From positions 992,001 through 1,056,000 of the forward strand of contig NZ_JBBOZQ010000001.1 of assembly GCF_038008685.1 (NCBI RefSeq): DNA of 64,000 bases, given 5' to 3'. Numbering within the stretch: the stretch's first letter is position 1; each line of letters opens with the position of its first letter. Below are positions 36,012-44,474 of this stretch, piece after piece. This DNA comes from Lysinibacillus sp. FSL W8-0992. GTDB taxonomy: Bacteria; Bacillota; Bacilli; Bacillales_A; Planococcaceae. A program made the translations under genes and the position numbers. Under the pieces are notes generated by a model. The model was not told where the DNA came from, searched no databases, and saw nothing but the letters and a program-made list of their open reading frames with translations.

Positions 36012-36081
36012 AAGAAGATATGCTTGTGAATGGAGCGTACGAGAAATCAACGGACCTCCATTCATGAGCATTATCCTTCTT
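36012..36081. repeat. Long imperfect hairpin between convergent genes
   Basis: AAGAAGATATGCTTGTGAATGG and the complementary CCATTCATGAGCATTATCCTTCTT pair over about 24 bp around a 20-nt loop. There is no T run on either side. It may act as a bidirectional stop or be a decayed mobile inverted repeat. Confidence 0.5.
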
Positions 36082-36096
36082 GAATACTTACCTCTA

Positions 36097-36489
36097 TTAT
36101 TTCATTTCCTGACATGCCCAAGCATCAATCTCTACCTTGAATGCTGGCGCAGCAAGTGCTACTACATACAACATCGTCATACATGGGACGTGATCGCCAA
36201 AAAAGTCATTCATCACTTTTTTTCTTTCTGTTGAGTCAAAATCCCCGACTAAGTAAAAAACCACTTTTGTTAAATCATCAACAGTCATGCTAGCACTTTC
36301 AAGATTTTTTTTAATATTGTTAAGTGCTAATTTTAATTGAGCTATTGGATTTTCAGGCACAGTGCCGTCTACCGCCATCCCTATTTGTCCAGATAATGTT
36401 AGCCATTTAGTTGGACCCGTTATTTCAATCTGGTGAACGTAAGGAGCAACAGGTGGATGAATTTCCTTGGGATTTCTTGATATTTTCAT
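36097..36489 (-). CDS. RidA/YjgF family protein
   Basis: The 130-residue protein belongs to the RidA (YjgF/YER057c/UK114) family, whose members hydrolyse reactive enamine/imine intermediates. TLSGQIGMAVDGTVP, QLKLALNNIKKNLESA and DDLTKVVFYL are family blocks. The N-terminal part (IHPPVAPYVHQIEI) and the lack of the usual terminal RxxVEVxxIA ending suggest a divergent subgroup. The start ATG follows AAGGATT. The substrate is not predictable. Confidence 0.75.
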   Translation of the reverse strand: MKISRNPKEIHPPVAPYVHQIEITGPTKWLTLSGQIGMAVDGTVPENPIAQLKLALNNIKKNLESASMTVDDLTKVVFYLVGDFDSTERKKVMNDFFGDHVPCMTMLYVVALAAPAFKVEIDAWACQEMK

Positions 36490-36592
36490 ATAATCAATCC
36501 TTATCTAGACGAATTTAGTGAAACTTCTAAAATATCGTACGAAAATTAACATAAAAACGTTATTTAGATGCTGTTTACCAAATAAGTTGCTT

Positions 36593-36620
36593 TTGATATC
36601 GCAGTTTATAGGGTTATAAT
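36593..36620 (+). promoter_or_regulatory. Strong candidate promoter in a 450-bp gap
   Basis: TTGATA (36593-36598) and TATAAT (36615-36620) are 16 nt apart. The next gene starts 320 nt later. A CAAT-ACTAT/ATAGT-ATTG hairpin at about 36660-36687, followed by a T-rich stretch, could end a short RNA. Otherwise the gap 36490-36941 shows no coding potential. Confidence 0.4.
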
Positions 36621-36941
36621 AGAATTAATAAAATTCAGGCTTTAACGCTGGTATAGCTTTCAATACACTATGATTAATAGTATTGTGTCTTTCATTTTAA
36701 TTCGAAAAGTGTAAAAAATCTAATGTATATGGATTTATTTCTTGGATTAAATTGTTATGAGTAAGATAACACCATATTGTTTTATTTTATGGGAAATAGA
36801 AATACTCTTCTATCTTTAAGCTCAAATAATGACATGAAAATTATATATATTGATAACTAATATGTTGTCTGCTTGCTTAATATTATCATATTTTGTAAGT
36901 TGGCAGTTGAGGCGAAGCTGTTTTGTGGAAGGAGCGAATGC

Positions 36942-37985
36942 ATGAGTAATTTTTTTCGAAGTAATGGATTTAAACGTTTTATTATTCTAGCTGGGATCGC
37001 TGTTGCATTATATTTAATGCGCAGTATGATTAACCTTATTCTTCTCACATTCATTATGACTTACTTAATGAATGAGCTCTCTACTAAGGCGACTAAAGAG
37101 TTTAGACGTATCGCGCCAATCAATGAAAAAGCGATGATAGTTGCGCTTTATCTTCTACTTGTTGCCGGGATTATTGCTGTCATCTATAAGTATTTGCCAG
37201 TTGTGACCCAACAGATTACACAGCTTTTTGATTTGATTGCAGCTTTTAATCTCAATCCGAATGATAACGAGATTGCGAGATATTTAGCTCCGACATTTGA
37301 GAAGATTGAACTCGGGAAATATTTAGAGCAAGGCGTAGACATTACGCTTAAAAATTTAACGAACATTGGTAAAGTCATTTTGCACGTTTTCATCGCGCTT
37401 ATTTTGAGTTTGTTCATTCTTCTGGAGAAGAAACGAATTATTGAATTTACTGCAAAATTTAAAGATAGTAAAATTGGTCCGCTTTACGATGAGTTAACGT
37501 ATTTCTCTAGAATATTTATTCGTTCTTTTGGTAAAGTAATTGAAGCGCAATTTATCATTGCTGCTGTAAATTGTGTTTTATCTGTTATAGCGCTCTCTAT
37601 CATGGGCTTCCCACATTTAATTGCACTCGGAATAATGCTTTTCATCTTAGGTTTAATTCCTGTAGCAGGGGTTATTATTTCATTGGTTCCGCTTAGCATT
37701 ATTGCCTATAGTATTGGTGGTCCGATGTACATTGTCTACATTCTTATTATTGTAGTGGTACTACATGCGATTGAGGCATATTTCTTAAATCCAAAGCTTA
37801 TGTCTGCCAAAACGAATCTTCCTATTTTTTATACATTTATCGTAATCCTGTTCTCTGAGCAATTCCTTGGAGTATGGGGGCTAATTATCGGGATTCCGTT
37901 GTTTATGTTCCTGCTCGATGTTCTAGGTGTTACGTCCTCTGAGGGAGAACCTAAACAAACTGTAGCTATAAAAGTAAATAAGTAA
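36942..37985 (+). CDS. AI-2E family membrane transporter (YtvI/YubA-like)
   Basis: The 347-residue protein has two or three N-terminal membrane helices, a soluble middle part and a C-terminal block of four or five helices. This is the pattern of the AI-2E transporter (UPF0118) family. GFPHLIALGIMLFILGLIPVAGVIIS and AYFLNPKLMSAKTNLP are the conserved blocks. I chose the ATG at 36942, which follows GGAAGGAG. The frame is open from 36873 without a better site. Members export small molecules or sodium ions, and specificity is unknown. Confidence 0.82.
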   Translation: MSNFFRSNGFKRFIILAGIAVALYLMRSMINLILLTFIMTYLMNELSTKATKEFRRIAPINEKAMIVALYLLLVAGIIAVIYKYLPVVTQQITQLFDLIAAFNLNPNDNEIARYLAPTFEKIELGKYLEQGVDITLKNLTNIGKVILHVFIALILSLFILLEKKRIIEFTAKFKDSKIGPLYDELTYFSRIFIRSFGKVIEAQFIIAAVNCVLSVIALSIMGFPHLIALGIMLFILGLIPVAGVIISLVPLSIIAYSIGGPMYIVYILIIVVVLHAIEAYFLNPKLMSAKTNLPIFYTFIVILFSEQFLGVWGLIIGIPLFMFLLDVLGVTSSEGEPKQTVAIKVNK

Positions 37986-37990
37986 AATCA

Positions 37991-38028
37991 AAAAAGGAAG
38001 CATCGCTTTATGCGTATGCTTCCTTTTT
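37991..38028 (+). terminator. Intrinsic terminator after the AI-2E family gene
   Basis: AAAAAGGAAGCAT pairs with ATGCTTCCTTTTT around CGCTTTATGCGT. Confidence 0.93.
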
Positions 38029-38031
38029 ATG

Positions 38032-38053
38032 GTGCCAGGCACTCAAACAATTT
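38032..38053 (+). repeat. GTGCCAGGCAC direct repeat, copy 1
   Basis: A 22-nt unit beginning GTGCCAGGCACT and ending CAAACAATTT. An identical copy lies at 38211-38232, and a third with one mismatch lies at 49733-49753 on the other strand. The first 11 nt are a perfect palindrome around the central A. Confidence 0.85.
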
Positions 38054-38071
38054 CCATATGTCTTGCCAAGG

Positions 38072-38183
38072 AAAAATCCACGTAGACTCATGCGGGAACG
38101 CACGTAATGTAAGACGCAACAAACCACTCGACAGCGAGGGTTGCGGCTTACAAGGTGCCCGCAAAAAGCGTAGTGGATTTTTT
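38072..38183. repeat. Long-hairpin repeat element (MITE-like)
   Basis: The element folds end to end. AAAAATCCAC (38072-38081) pairs with GTGGATTTTT (38173-38182), GCGGG pairs with CCCGC, and TGTAAG-CGCAAC pairs with GTTGCG-CTTACA. The terminal blocks (AATCCACGTAGACTC and GCGTAGTGGATT) are those of a non-coding repeat I recall as widespread in Bacillaceae genomes. It carries no gene and lies between two copies of the 22-nt direct repeat. Confidence 0.75.
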
Positions 38184-38210
38184 CGATTTAGGTGCAGGGA
38201 TCTATACAAA

Positions 38211-38232
38211 GTGCCAGGCACTCAAACAATTT
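38211..38232 (+). repeat. GTGCCAGGCAC direct repeat, copy 2
   Basis: Identical over 22 nt to the copy at 38032-38053, on the other side of the long-hairpin element. Confidence 0.85.
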
Positions 38233-38275
38233 GCGGAAAGCACCCGCCCGTAGCAGAGATCAATGGCAGTATTTA

Positions 38276-39628
38276 TTATTTCTGAAATCCCACAGAGTTT
38301 GAAAAAACAGCACGTGGATTTCTTCTGATATATAAGAAAATCAGCAATGCAGTAATACCTTCAGCGACAGGGAAAGTCCACCAAATTGCTTGTGCTCCTA
38401 GTAATTTAGGTAGCAATAAGAGCGCTGGAATAAATAAAATAATACTGCGCAGTAACATAATAGTTGTTGCAAGGCGAATTTTTTCAATAGATTGGAAAAA
38501 CTCTGCAAGTACCATGTTTAAGCCTAAGAAGACATAGCCAATTGCAAATTGAACAAATCCTTGGGTTGCTATTTGGCGAATTTCAAACGTACTATCGCCG
38601 AATAACGCTATTAACTGTGAAGGGAATAGCATAGCAATAATGGCAATGCTTAATCCGAGAATAAGAGCGGTTGCTAAGCCAATTTTCAATAGCGCTGTTA
38701 AACGCTTTGTTAATCTGGCACCATGGTGGTAGCTGACAAGAGGTTGTAGAGCCATACCAATACCTAAAAATACGGTTAATAATACTGTATGAATATAGTT
38801 AACCATTGCATATGCTGTTACGCCGTTTGCGCCAAGGTAATGCAAAAATGATACATTATATAAAATAACGATAATCGCCATGGAAGCTTCTACGATAAAG
38901 CTTGGTAAACCAATGGAAAATATTTTCTTTAAATCGGATAGGCTGAAAAATGAAGATACAAATTTTAATTCAGACTGCTTTCTGAAGAAATGGAGACATA
39001 GCACCGACATGCCAATGATTGTAGAGATTGCTGTCGCTAAAGCGCAACCTTTTACACCGTAATGGAGCACGAAAATAAATACGTAGTTTAATAATATATT
39101 TAAAATGGATGTAGTGATTAAACCCATCATTGCAAGCTTTGGATTTCCATCATTGCGAATAAAAATACTTAATAAGTTTTCAATTGTGTAAAAGACACCA
39201 AATATCAAAATCACATGTAAATATTCTTGCACATAAGGATAAGTAACATCACTTGCCCCAAAAATATAGGCAATTTCCTTTAAGTTTACTAAAAGTAATA
39301 GCACCAACGTTAAAACTACTGCAAGCATCGTTGTAAATGCGAGTGTGAAAATCTGATGTGCTCGTTTTTTATTGCCTTCTCCAAGTGAAATGGAGTACAA
39401 AGTGGCACCCCCCATACCAATCCACAGAGAAATTGATAGTAAGATGGAGAAAATCGGAACGGCAATATTGACACCTGCTAGAGCAGTTGGGCCAACCCCA
39501 TGACTGACAAATATACCATCAACTAAGATGTTTACAGACATGAGTAGCATACCAATCATCGCTGGGAATAAGTAGGATAAAAACAATGGCTTTAACGGTC
39601 TTGTTTCAATTGAATTAATTGTCGTCAT
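38276..39628 (-). CDS. MATE-family efflux transporter
   Basis: The 450-residue protein has twelve membrane helices in two similar halves, as in MATE sodium or proton/drug antiporters. PAMIGMLLMSVNILVDGIFV opens the first half and GLPSFIVEASMAIIVILYN the second. I chose the ATG at 39628, about 9 nt after GAGAGG. An in-frame TTG 6 nt upstream is too close to it. It overlaps the 3' end of the BltD-like gene by 14 nt, so the two are co-expressed. In the Bacillus subtilis blt operon the pump is an MFS protein. Confidence 0.85.
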   Translation of the reverse strand: MTTINSIETRPLKPLFLSYLFPAMIGMLLMSVNILVDGIFVSHGVGPTALAGVNIAVPIFSILLSISLWIGMGGATLYSISLGEGNKKRAHQIFTLAFTTMLAVVLTLVLLLLVNLKEIAYIFGASDVTYPYVQEYLHVILIFGVFYTIENLLSIFIRNDGNPKLAMMGLITTSILNILLNYVFIFVLHYGVKGCALATAISTIIGMSVLCLHFFRKQSELKFVSSFFSLSDLKKIFSIGLPSFIVEASMAIIVILYNVSFLHYLGANGVTAYAMVNYIHTVLLTVFLGIGMALQPLVSYHHGARLTKRLTALLKIGLATALILGLSIAIIAMLFPSQLIALFGDSTFEIRQIATQGFVQFAIGYVFLGLNMVLAEFFQSIEKIRLATTIMLLRSIILFIPALLLLPKLLGAQAIWWTFPVAEGITALLIFLYIRRNPRAVFSNSVGFQK

Positions 39629-40082
39629 GAGCAACTACCTCTCTTACCATGACCTTTTCGCCCTTTTCATCTAGCTCACCGTTAAAGGCAAATCCAAACT
39701 TTTTATAGAGCTGAATGGCTACTTTATTGTTGTCATAGACGCTTAAAAAAATTTTTTGGCAATTGTATTTTGTTTGTAAGAAACTGATAAGCTGCTGTAA
39801 AAAGTACTTTCCAAGTCCTTTATGCTGATAACGCTCATCAATTAAATAGCGGTCTAGCCAAACGCGTTGTGTATCGCCCTCGTGAGGAAATACACCATAC
39901 ATTGCGAAGCCAACCGGGATATCCTCCTTGTACAAACCAACTGGAATAAATCGTCGATCGTCTTCTGCCTCGTCTAAGCATTGTTGTGTACTTTCAATAA
40001 AGTCCTGCTGATTGTCAGCGATGTGTAAAGCTAATACTTCTTCTTTGTTTAAAGCTGTGATGTCACGTATTTCCGTGAACAT
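39615..40082 (-). CDS. bltD: Spermine/spermidine N-acetyltransferase BltD
   Basis: The 155-residue GNAT protein closely follows Bacillus subtilis BltD as I recall it. Shared blocks are IPVGFAMYG, RVWLDRYLIDERYQHKGLGK (acetyl-CoA loop) and AIQLYKKFGFAFNGELDEKG. It would acetylate polyamines, which are also natural substrates of the Blt pump. It is the first gene of a two-gene operon with the MATE pump and is divergent from a MerR-type regulator, with a MerR-type promoter between them. Confidence 0.85.
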   Translation of the reverse strand: MFTEIRDITALNKEEVLALHIADNQQDFIESTQQCLDEAEDDRRFIPVGLYKEDIPVGFAMYGVFPHEGDTQRVWLDRYLIDERYQHKGLGKYFLQQLISFLQTKYNCQKIFLSVYDNNKVAIQLYKKFGFAFNGELDEKGEKVMVREVVAHDDN

Positions 40083-40120
40083 AATGTCAAAACCTTTCTA
40101 AATTTATTGTGAATAGGTAC

Positions 40121-40151
40121 AATCTAAAGTATATAGTAACTATATAGTCAA
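40121..40151 (-). promoter_or_regulatory. MerR-type promoter and operator of bltD-MATE
   Basis: On the minus strand TTGACT (40151-40146) and TAGATT (40126-40121) are separated by 19 nt, the elongated spacer used by MerR activators. The spacer holds the perfect dyad TATATAGT-A-ACTATATA (40130-40146). Confidence 0.82.
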
Positions 40152-40166
40152 GGAAGGAAACTTAAA

Positions 40167-41000
40167 ATGCTTAATAAAAACGTAAAATATTTTACAACAG
40201 GTGAATTTGCCAAGCTTTGTAAGGTGAATAAACAAACGCTCATTTACTATGATCAAATTGGCCTTCTATCACCAATTATGAAAGATAGTAAAGACTATCG
40301 TTATTATTCCATCGCTCAATATGATTTTTTTAGTGTTATTGAATTATTAAAAACACTTGGTATGTCTTTAAAAGAAATTCAAAAGTATATGGCAGATAAA
40401 TCACCAGAAAACTTTTTAGATTTGATGCGTCAGCAAAAGGAGCTGGTGGCGAAAAAAAGGCAAGAGCTTGAAATGATTGAAAGTATTATTAAGGTAAAAA
40501 TCGAGACAACAGAAGAAGCGATGCATATAGATTTTGACAGCATTACGATCGGCCATTTCCCAGAAGAGACGTTATATTTAAGCAAAAATATTGAAGATTC
40601 CACAGAGGAACAGTTTGTAAAGGCGGTCTCAGATTTTATCGATGAATTGGATCGCTCGCAGCTTGATACAGGCTATCCAATTGGGGGCATCACAAAAAGA
40701 GAGCAAATTTTAGCTGGGAACTATGATAATTATTGTTACTTATATATGGAACAACCACATCCTCAAGAAGGGCATCCATATTTTAAGGCGATTGAAGGAG
40801 ATTTTATTATTGGTTACCATATAGGATTATCAACGACGCTAGGCCAAACATATGAACGATTATTTAAGGTCATGGATGAAAATGGCTACGAGCTAGGGCA
40901 GTACGTATATGAAGAATATATTTATGATGCTGTTATTAAAAATCGGGAGGAGGATTATGTCACGAAAATTATGATGGAAATTGTTAAAAGGGCAAAGTAG
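40167..41000 (+). CDS. bltR: MerR-family multidrug-responsive regulator (BltR-like)
   Basis: The 277-residue protein has an N-terminal MerR winged helix (about residues 8-78, with FTTGEFAKLCKVNKQTLIYYD). A coiled-coil dimerisation helix follows (about 80-118), then a C-terminal GyrI-like ligand-binding domain. BltR and BmrR have this layout and activate drug-efflux genes by untwisting a 19-nt spacer promoter. The gene is divergent from bltD-MATE. The operator between them fits. The inducing ligand is unknown. Confidence 0.83.
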   Translation: MLNKNVKYFTTGEFAKLCKVNKQTLIYYDQIGLLSPIMKDSKDYRYYSIAQYDFFSVIELLKTLGMSLKEIQKYMADKSPENFLDLMRQQKELVAKKRQELEMIESIIKVKIETTEEAMHIDFDSITIGHFPEETLYLSKNIEDSTEEQFVKAVSDFIDELDRSQLDTGYPIGGITKREQILAGNYDNYCYLYMEQPHPQEGHPYFKAIEGDFIIGYHIGLSTTLGQTYERLFKVMDENGYELGQYVYEEYIYDAVIKNREEDYVTKIMMEIVKRAK

Positions 41001-41012
41001 TTATGCATAAAA

Positions 41013-41058
41013 AAGAATCTACGACATTGTGGCTACTCATGCAATGTCGTAGATTCTT
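41013..41058. terminator. Bidirectional terminator
   Basis: AAGAATCTACGACATTG pairs perfectly with CAATGTCGTAGATTCTT around a 12-nt loop, between the convergent bltR and YvyF-like genes. Confidence 0.9.
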
Positions 41059-41070
41059 GTATTCAAAGGT

Positions 41071-41424
41071 TTATTTGTAATGGTAAGTGCTCGCTCTTGA
41101 ATTATTGCGTTGAATTTTATTAAACCATGCTTGATCTTTTTCTTCTTGCTGTAAGGTATTAACGATGGATGAGGAACAGTTAACACAAATTTTCGCTTGT
41201 GTAATTTTACCGCATCGTTCACATGGTGCGCCAAGATTAGGGAAGATAGAGGTTTTTAACTTTCCTGTCTTCACCCATTTAAAAAGTAAGTCCGATGAAA
41301 TGCCTGTTAATGCAACAATTTCATCATTCGTTAAGTGCCGATTATTTTTTCTTAATAAAAAATGATGTAATTCCGAAAAAATATCCTCTTCTCGTGCGTC
41401 TATTTTTTTTCCAAACAGCAGCAT
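41071..41424 (-). CDS. YvyF-like flagellar-region regulator
   Basis: The 117-residue protein resembles YvyF, a small protein of flagellar operons, with a helix-turn-helix-like segment (LTNDEIVALTGISSDLLFKWVKTGKL). A zinc-ribbon pattern CERCGKxxxxKICVNC follows. I chose the ATG at 41424 because AGGGAGAGG lies just upstream. The DUF2225 gene upstream ends 22 nt before it, so both are probably co-transcribed. No flagellar genes are in this window, which makes the functional link weak. Confidence 0.6.
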   Translation of the reverse strand: MLLFGKKIDAREEDIFSELHHFLLRKNNRHLTNDEIVALTGISSDLLFKWVKTGKLKTSIFPNLGAPCERCGKITQAKICVNCSSSIVNTLQQEEKDQAWFNKIQRNNSRASTYHYK

Positions 41425-41445
41425 TCGATTCCTCTCCCTTCTCAA

Positions 41446-42141
41446 TTATTTGATGATTTCTTGTTTATTTTCAGTGACATAGTTAGGGTGTTCGTTATAT
41501 TTATAGTTTTCCCAACGATCACGTGCTAGTTTGCGATATTTATTGGAAACATTGCGATCTGCAATTAATCTAGAAAATCCTTTTTTTGCTTCTACAATAT
41601 CGCCGAGTCGAAGGCTTAATTCGGCATGTAAAAATTGAATTCGCTCGCTTCCTTCTTGATTGGACGCAAAAGATTTACTGTAAAAGTCTCTTGCTGCATA
41701 CAAGTAGTGCGTTTCAGATTCGCTTTCATTTTTCAAACGATACAGCCAAGCTATTTTCAGGGCGATATTAGCCATTAAAAGTGCCTCTTCCATTGATGCC
41801 TTTGCTACGAGATAGGCCAATTTATAGCTTACGATAGCATCATCAATCGTGCGTTCGCGACAGATGTCCATGGGCTTATGTAGTTCTTTAATATACAATT
41901 CATCGATTAGTAGCAAGAACGGCCCATACGTTCTCGTCATAGATTTATGGTAAGCATATCCGCAATGCGGGCATACAGCAACTTCATAAAGTAATGGATT
42001 TAAGCCTTCATAAACGGGCATAAAATCCGTTTGTTCTTCGATTATTTTAAAACGATTTGGTCGTACTTTATATGTTGTATATTGTTTTTTGCAAAATTTA
42101 CAATCCACATTACTTTCGTAGTAGTAAATATTAAAACCCAT
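41446..42141 (-). CDS. DUF2225 zinc-binding protein
   Basis: The 231-residue protein has two CxxC pairs (CKFCKKQYTT near residue 14 and CPHCGYAYHKS near residue 57) that should bind a zinc ion. A helical, TPR-like region covers about residues 95-210. This matches the DUF2225 family, whose function is not established. The ATG at 42141 follows GAGGAG at 9 nt. The in-frame TTG upstream abuts that site. It precedes the YvyF-like gene in the same direction. Confidence 0.75.
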   Translation of the reverse strand: MGFNIYYYESNVDCKFCKKQYTTYKVRPNRFKIIEEQTDFMPVYEGLNPLLYEVAVCPHCGYAYHKSMTRTYGPFLLLIDELYIKELHKPMDICRERTIDDAIVSYKLAYLVAKASMEEALLMANIALKIAWLYRLKNESESETHYLYAARDFYSKSFASNQEGSERIQFLHAELSLRLGDIVEAKKGFSRLIADRNVSNKYRKLARDRWENYKYNEHPNYVTENKQEIIK

Positions 42142-42604
42142 ATGAACCAACTCCTCTGTGTCGAGTTTTTAACATTTCTTTAGTTCTATTTAAATAAGGG
42201 CGATACTCGTTCAATATATTTAATGGATTTTCTACTATTTTAGCAATTCTATGTTTTTTGGTATACTCCTTCAGTATGATTAAAGTAGTACCCAAAAAAC
42301 ATTAATTTTTTATATGTAAAGGGAATGCATGGTTTAAATATACTGGCAATAGTATTTATCGGTGGTGCATAGGGAAAAGTTAAATGTTTTAGTCTACTTT
42401 ATTAAATTAAATCTGACATACTTAGAATGCTCTTTTTTATAAAAAATTGTCGTAGTTTTATTATAATACATATAGGATAAATTTACTATTCAATAATATG
42501 CATATTGATAAGGGATTTAAGCTGGTAGAAAGCTATTTTTTTTTATTTTCAAAGTACGATAATCACTATATTTTTCTATTTAATTTAAAAGGGGATAGAT
42601 TGAA
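42142..42604. other. Non-coding region of about 460 bp
   Basis: The stretch is very AT-rich. The only coding hint is a 15-codon frame with an AAAGGGA site (about 42331-42378, MHGLNILAIVFIGGA), too short to call. I see no riboswitch or terminator with a proper stem and T run. Confidence 0.3.
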
Positions 42605-43378
42605 TTGGACTGTAAAATTATTTTCTTTGATGTGGATGGTACGCTCATCAACTATGACGATGGTTGTATTGAAAGTAGTACGAAGAACGCGCTACAACTA
42701 TTAAGAAACAAAGGAATTCGATTAGTAGCTGCAACAGGAAGACCATTATCTATGTGTCATGATTTGCAAGAACTAGGTATTGATACATTTATTACTGCTA
42801 ATGGTGCTTATACTCGGCATGGTGATCAAATAATCCATACCATTCCTATCGCACAAGAAATCGTAGAAAACGTAAAAGCTTTTGCTGATGACAATAACAA
42901 TAGTCTATCATTTTTCACTGATCAACTATTCATGAATAATGTTCGCCATCCTGCAACACTAAAAGCAATGAAGGAGACATTATCTTTAGATGAGTATCCT
43001 CCTACTAATAATAATATTTTAAACGAGGAAGTTTACTTAATGTGTTTATATGCCAACGTAAAAGAAGAGAAAAAGTACATAACACAGTTTCCGAATTTGA
43101 AGTTTGAGAGATGGCATCCGACGATTATAAATGTGCTACAAGATGATGTATCAAAATCCATTGCAGTTGAAGCAGTGCTAAAATATTTCAACCTAGTTCC
43201 GAAAGAGGCAATTGCTTTTGGAGATGGAGATAATGATATTGATATGTTAAAGCAAGTTGGATATGGTATTGCGATGGGAAATGGCAGTGTTGCATTAAAA
43301 AATATCGCTGATTATATCACGATGAAATCAGATGAAGGTGGCATAGATTATGCATTGCGCAAGCTACAGCTTATCTAA
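42605..43378 (+). CDS. HAD-superfamily Cof-type phosphatase
   Basis: The 257-residue protein has HAD motif I FFDVDGTL (about 6-13) and motif II VAATGRP. The C-terminal motif IV is AFGDGDNDIDML, and the C2B cap of Cof-type sugar/nucleotide phosphatases lies between. The TTG start follows AAAAGGGGAT. It would dephosphorylate a small metabolite such as a sugar phosphate or a flavin or pyridoxal phosphate. The gene is monocistronic. Confidence 0.84.
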   Translation: MDCKIIFFDVDGTLINYDDGCIESSTKNALQLLRNKGIRLVAATGRPLSMCHDLQELGIDTFITANGAYTRHGDQIIHTIPIAQEIVENVKAFADDNNNSLSFFTDQLFMNNVRHPATLKAMKETLSLDEYPPTNNNILNEEVYLMCLYANVKEEKKYITQFPNLKFERWHPTIINVLQDDVSKSIAVEAVLKYFNLVPKEAIAFGDGDNDIDMLKQVGYGIAMGNGSVALKNIADYITMKSDEGGIDYALRKLQLI

Positions 43379-43806
43379 GGTAACAAATATAATAAAGAAT
43401 GAAATAATATTGCAATCGCATCTATAGGGGAATGTTCTCAGATTGTATGAATAAATTATAAATAATGATTGTAGTAGCTATTCTAGTTGCCATTGTCGTA
43501 TGTATTTGTTTTTTAGTCAGCGCATCAGTCACGACGAAATAAGTCGTACATGATGTGAGTCTACAGTAAGGAATATGGTGTCATCATCAATAGAAATTAG
43601 CGCTGAAGGAGATACGAAGATACGGTAAAGCGGGTTTTTGTTGAAAACTGAATTTAACAAAAATAAAGTTCTGTTGATTGTACAATATTGATATACATGT
43701 AATAATGATTAAACCTATGCAAAAGTGATTGTTAGAAATAATTGACTTTAAGAGGCTTATGTTAAGCTAAGATAATGGGAAAATTAAGGCTTTAGGTGGG
43801 GTAAAA
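43379..43806. other. Non-coding region with a tiny hydrophobic frame
   Basis: No full gene is present. At 43465-43542 a 25-codon frame encodes a very hydrophobic peptide (MIVVAILVAIVVCICFLVSA and five more residues) but has no ribosome binding site. It may be the decayed start of a small membrane protein gene. Confidence 0.3.
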
Positions 43807-44403
43807 ATGGTGCATCACGTGCAATCTCTTATTGAACATTACGGGTATTTTGGGATTATTCTTATACTAGTTGGAGGGATTGTCGGGCTGCCACTTCCTG
43901 ACGAAATTTTTTTAACCTATGTAGGGTATAATGTTTATCGAGAAAATTTAGAGCATATTCCTGCATTAATAAGTGCTGCGGTGGGAGCTGCAGGAGGCAT
44001 CACCCTCAGCTACTTTGTTGGTCGTCGATTCGGTTTGCCGTTATTACAAAAATATGGGCCAAAAATTTATATAACTGCACAAAAAATTGAGTTTACGAAA
44101 AAATTGTTTGAAAAGATAGGGCCTGTATTATTATTAATTGGATACTTTATACCTGGCGTTCGTCACCTTACAGCATATATTGCAGCCATTAATAATTATC
44201 CTTATAAAAAGTTTGCTGTTTATGCGTATGCAGGTGCAATAGTATGGACTTTCACATTTATTACTTTAGGGAAAGAGCTAGGAAATAAGTGGCGTTTTGT
44301 TGGTATGTATTTATCCCAATACAGCCTCTTTGCTATATTGCTGTTTATAGTAATAATGCTGATTGTGTACTATATTTTTAAAAAAAGAAATACGATTAAA
44401 TGA
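43807..44403 (+). CDS. DedA-family membrane protein
   Basis: The 198-residue protein has the DedA/VTT fold with re-entrant loops and about five membrane segments. GGIVGLPLPDEIFLTYVGY, SYFVGRRFG and GYFIPGVRHLTAYIAAI are the family blocks, with the essential Glu or Asp and Arg positions present. DedA proteins scramble or flip lipids such as undecaprenyl phosphate or phosphatidylethanolamine. Which lipid applies here is unknown. TTAGGTGGGGT precedes the ATG. Confidence 0.87.
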   Translation: MVHHVQSLIEHYGYFGIILILVGGIVGLPLPDEIFLTYVGYNVYRENLEHIPALISAAVGAAGGITLSYFVGRRFGLPLLQKYGPKIYITAQKIEFTKKLFEKIGPVLLLIGYFIPGVRHLTAYIAAINNYPYKKFAVYAYAGAIVWTFTFITLGKELGNKWRFVGMYLSQYSLFAILLFIVIMLIVYYIFKKRNTIK

Positions 44404-44422
44404 ATATCGCATGTTAAAAGAA

Positions 44423-44467
44423 GGTCTGCTGCAAATGTTATATGACATTTGAGGCAGACCATTTTTG
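44423..44467. terminator. Bidirectional terminator
   Basis: GGTCTGC and CAAATGT pair with ACATTTG and GCAGACC around a short loop, followed by ATTTTTG, between the convergent DedA and cyclase-family genes. Confidence 0.88.
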
Positions 44468-44474
44468 TATTGAA

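Noticed and set aside
42498..42704. 68-codon frame overlapping the start of the HAD phosphatase gene
   Set aside because: It has no ribosome binding site, unlikely composition and overlaps a clear HAD gene in another frame.
43465..43542. 25-codon hydrophobic frame
   Set aside because: It lacks a ribosome binding site and recognisable family. Kept only as a note in the intergenic entry.
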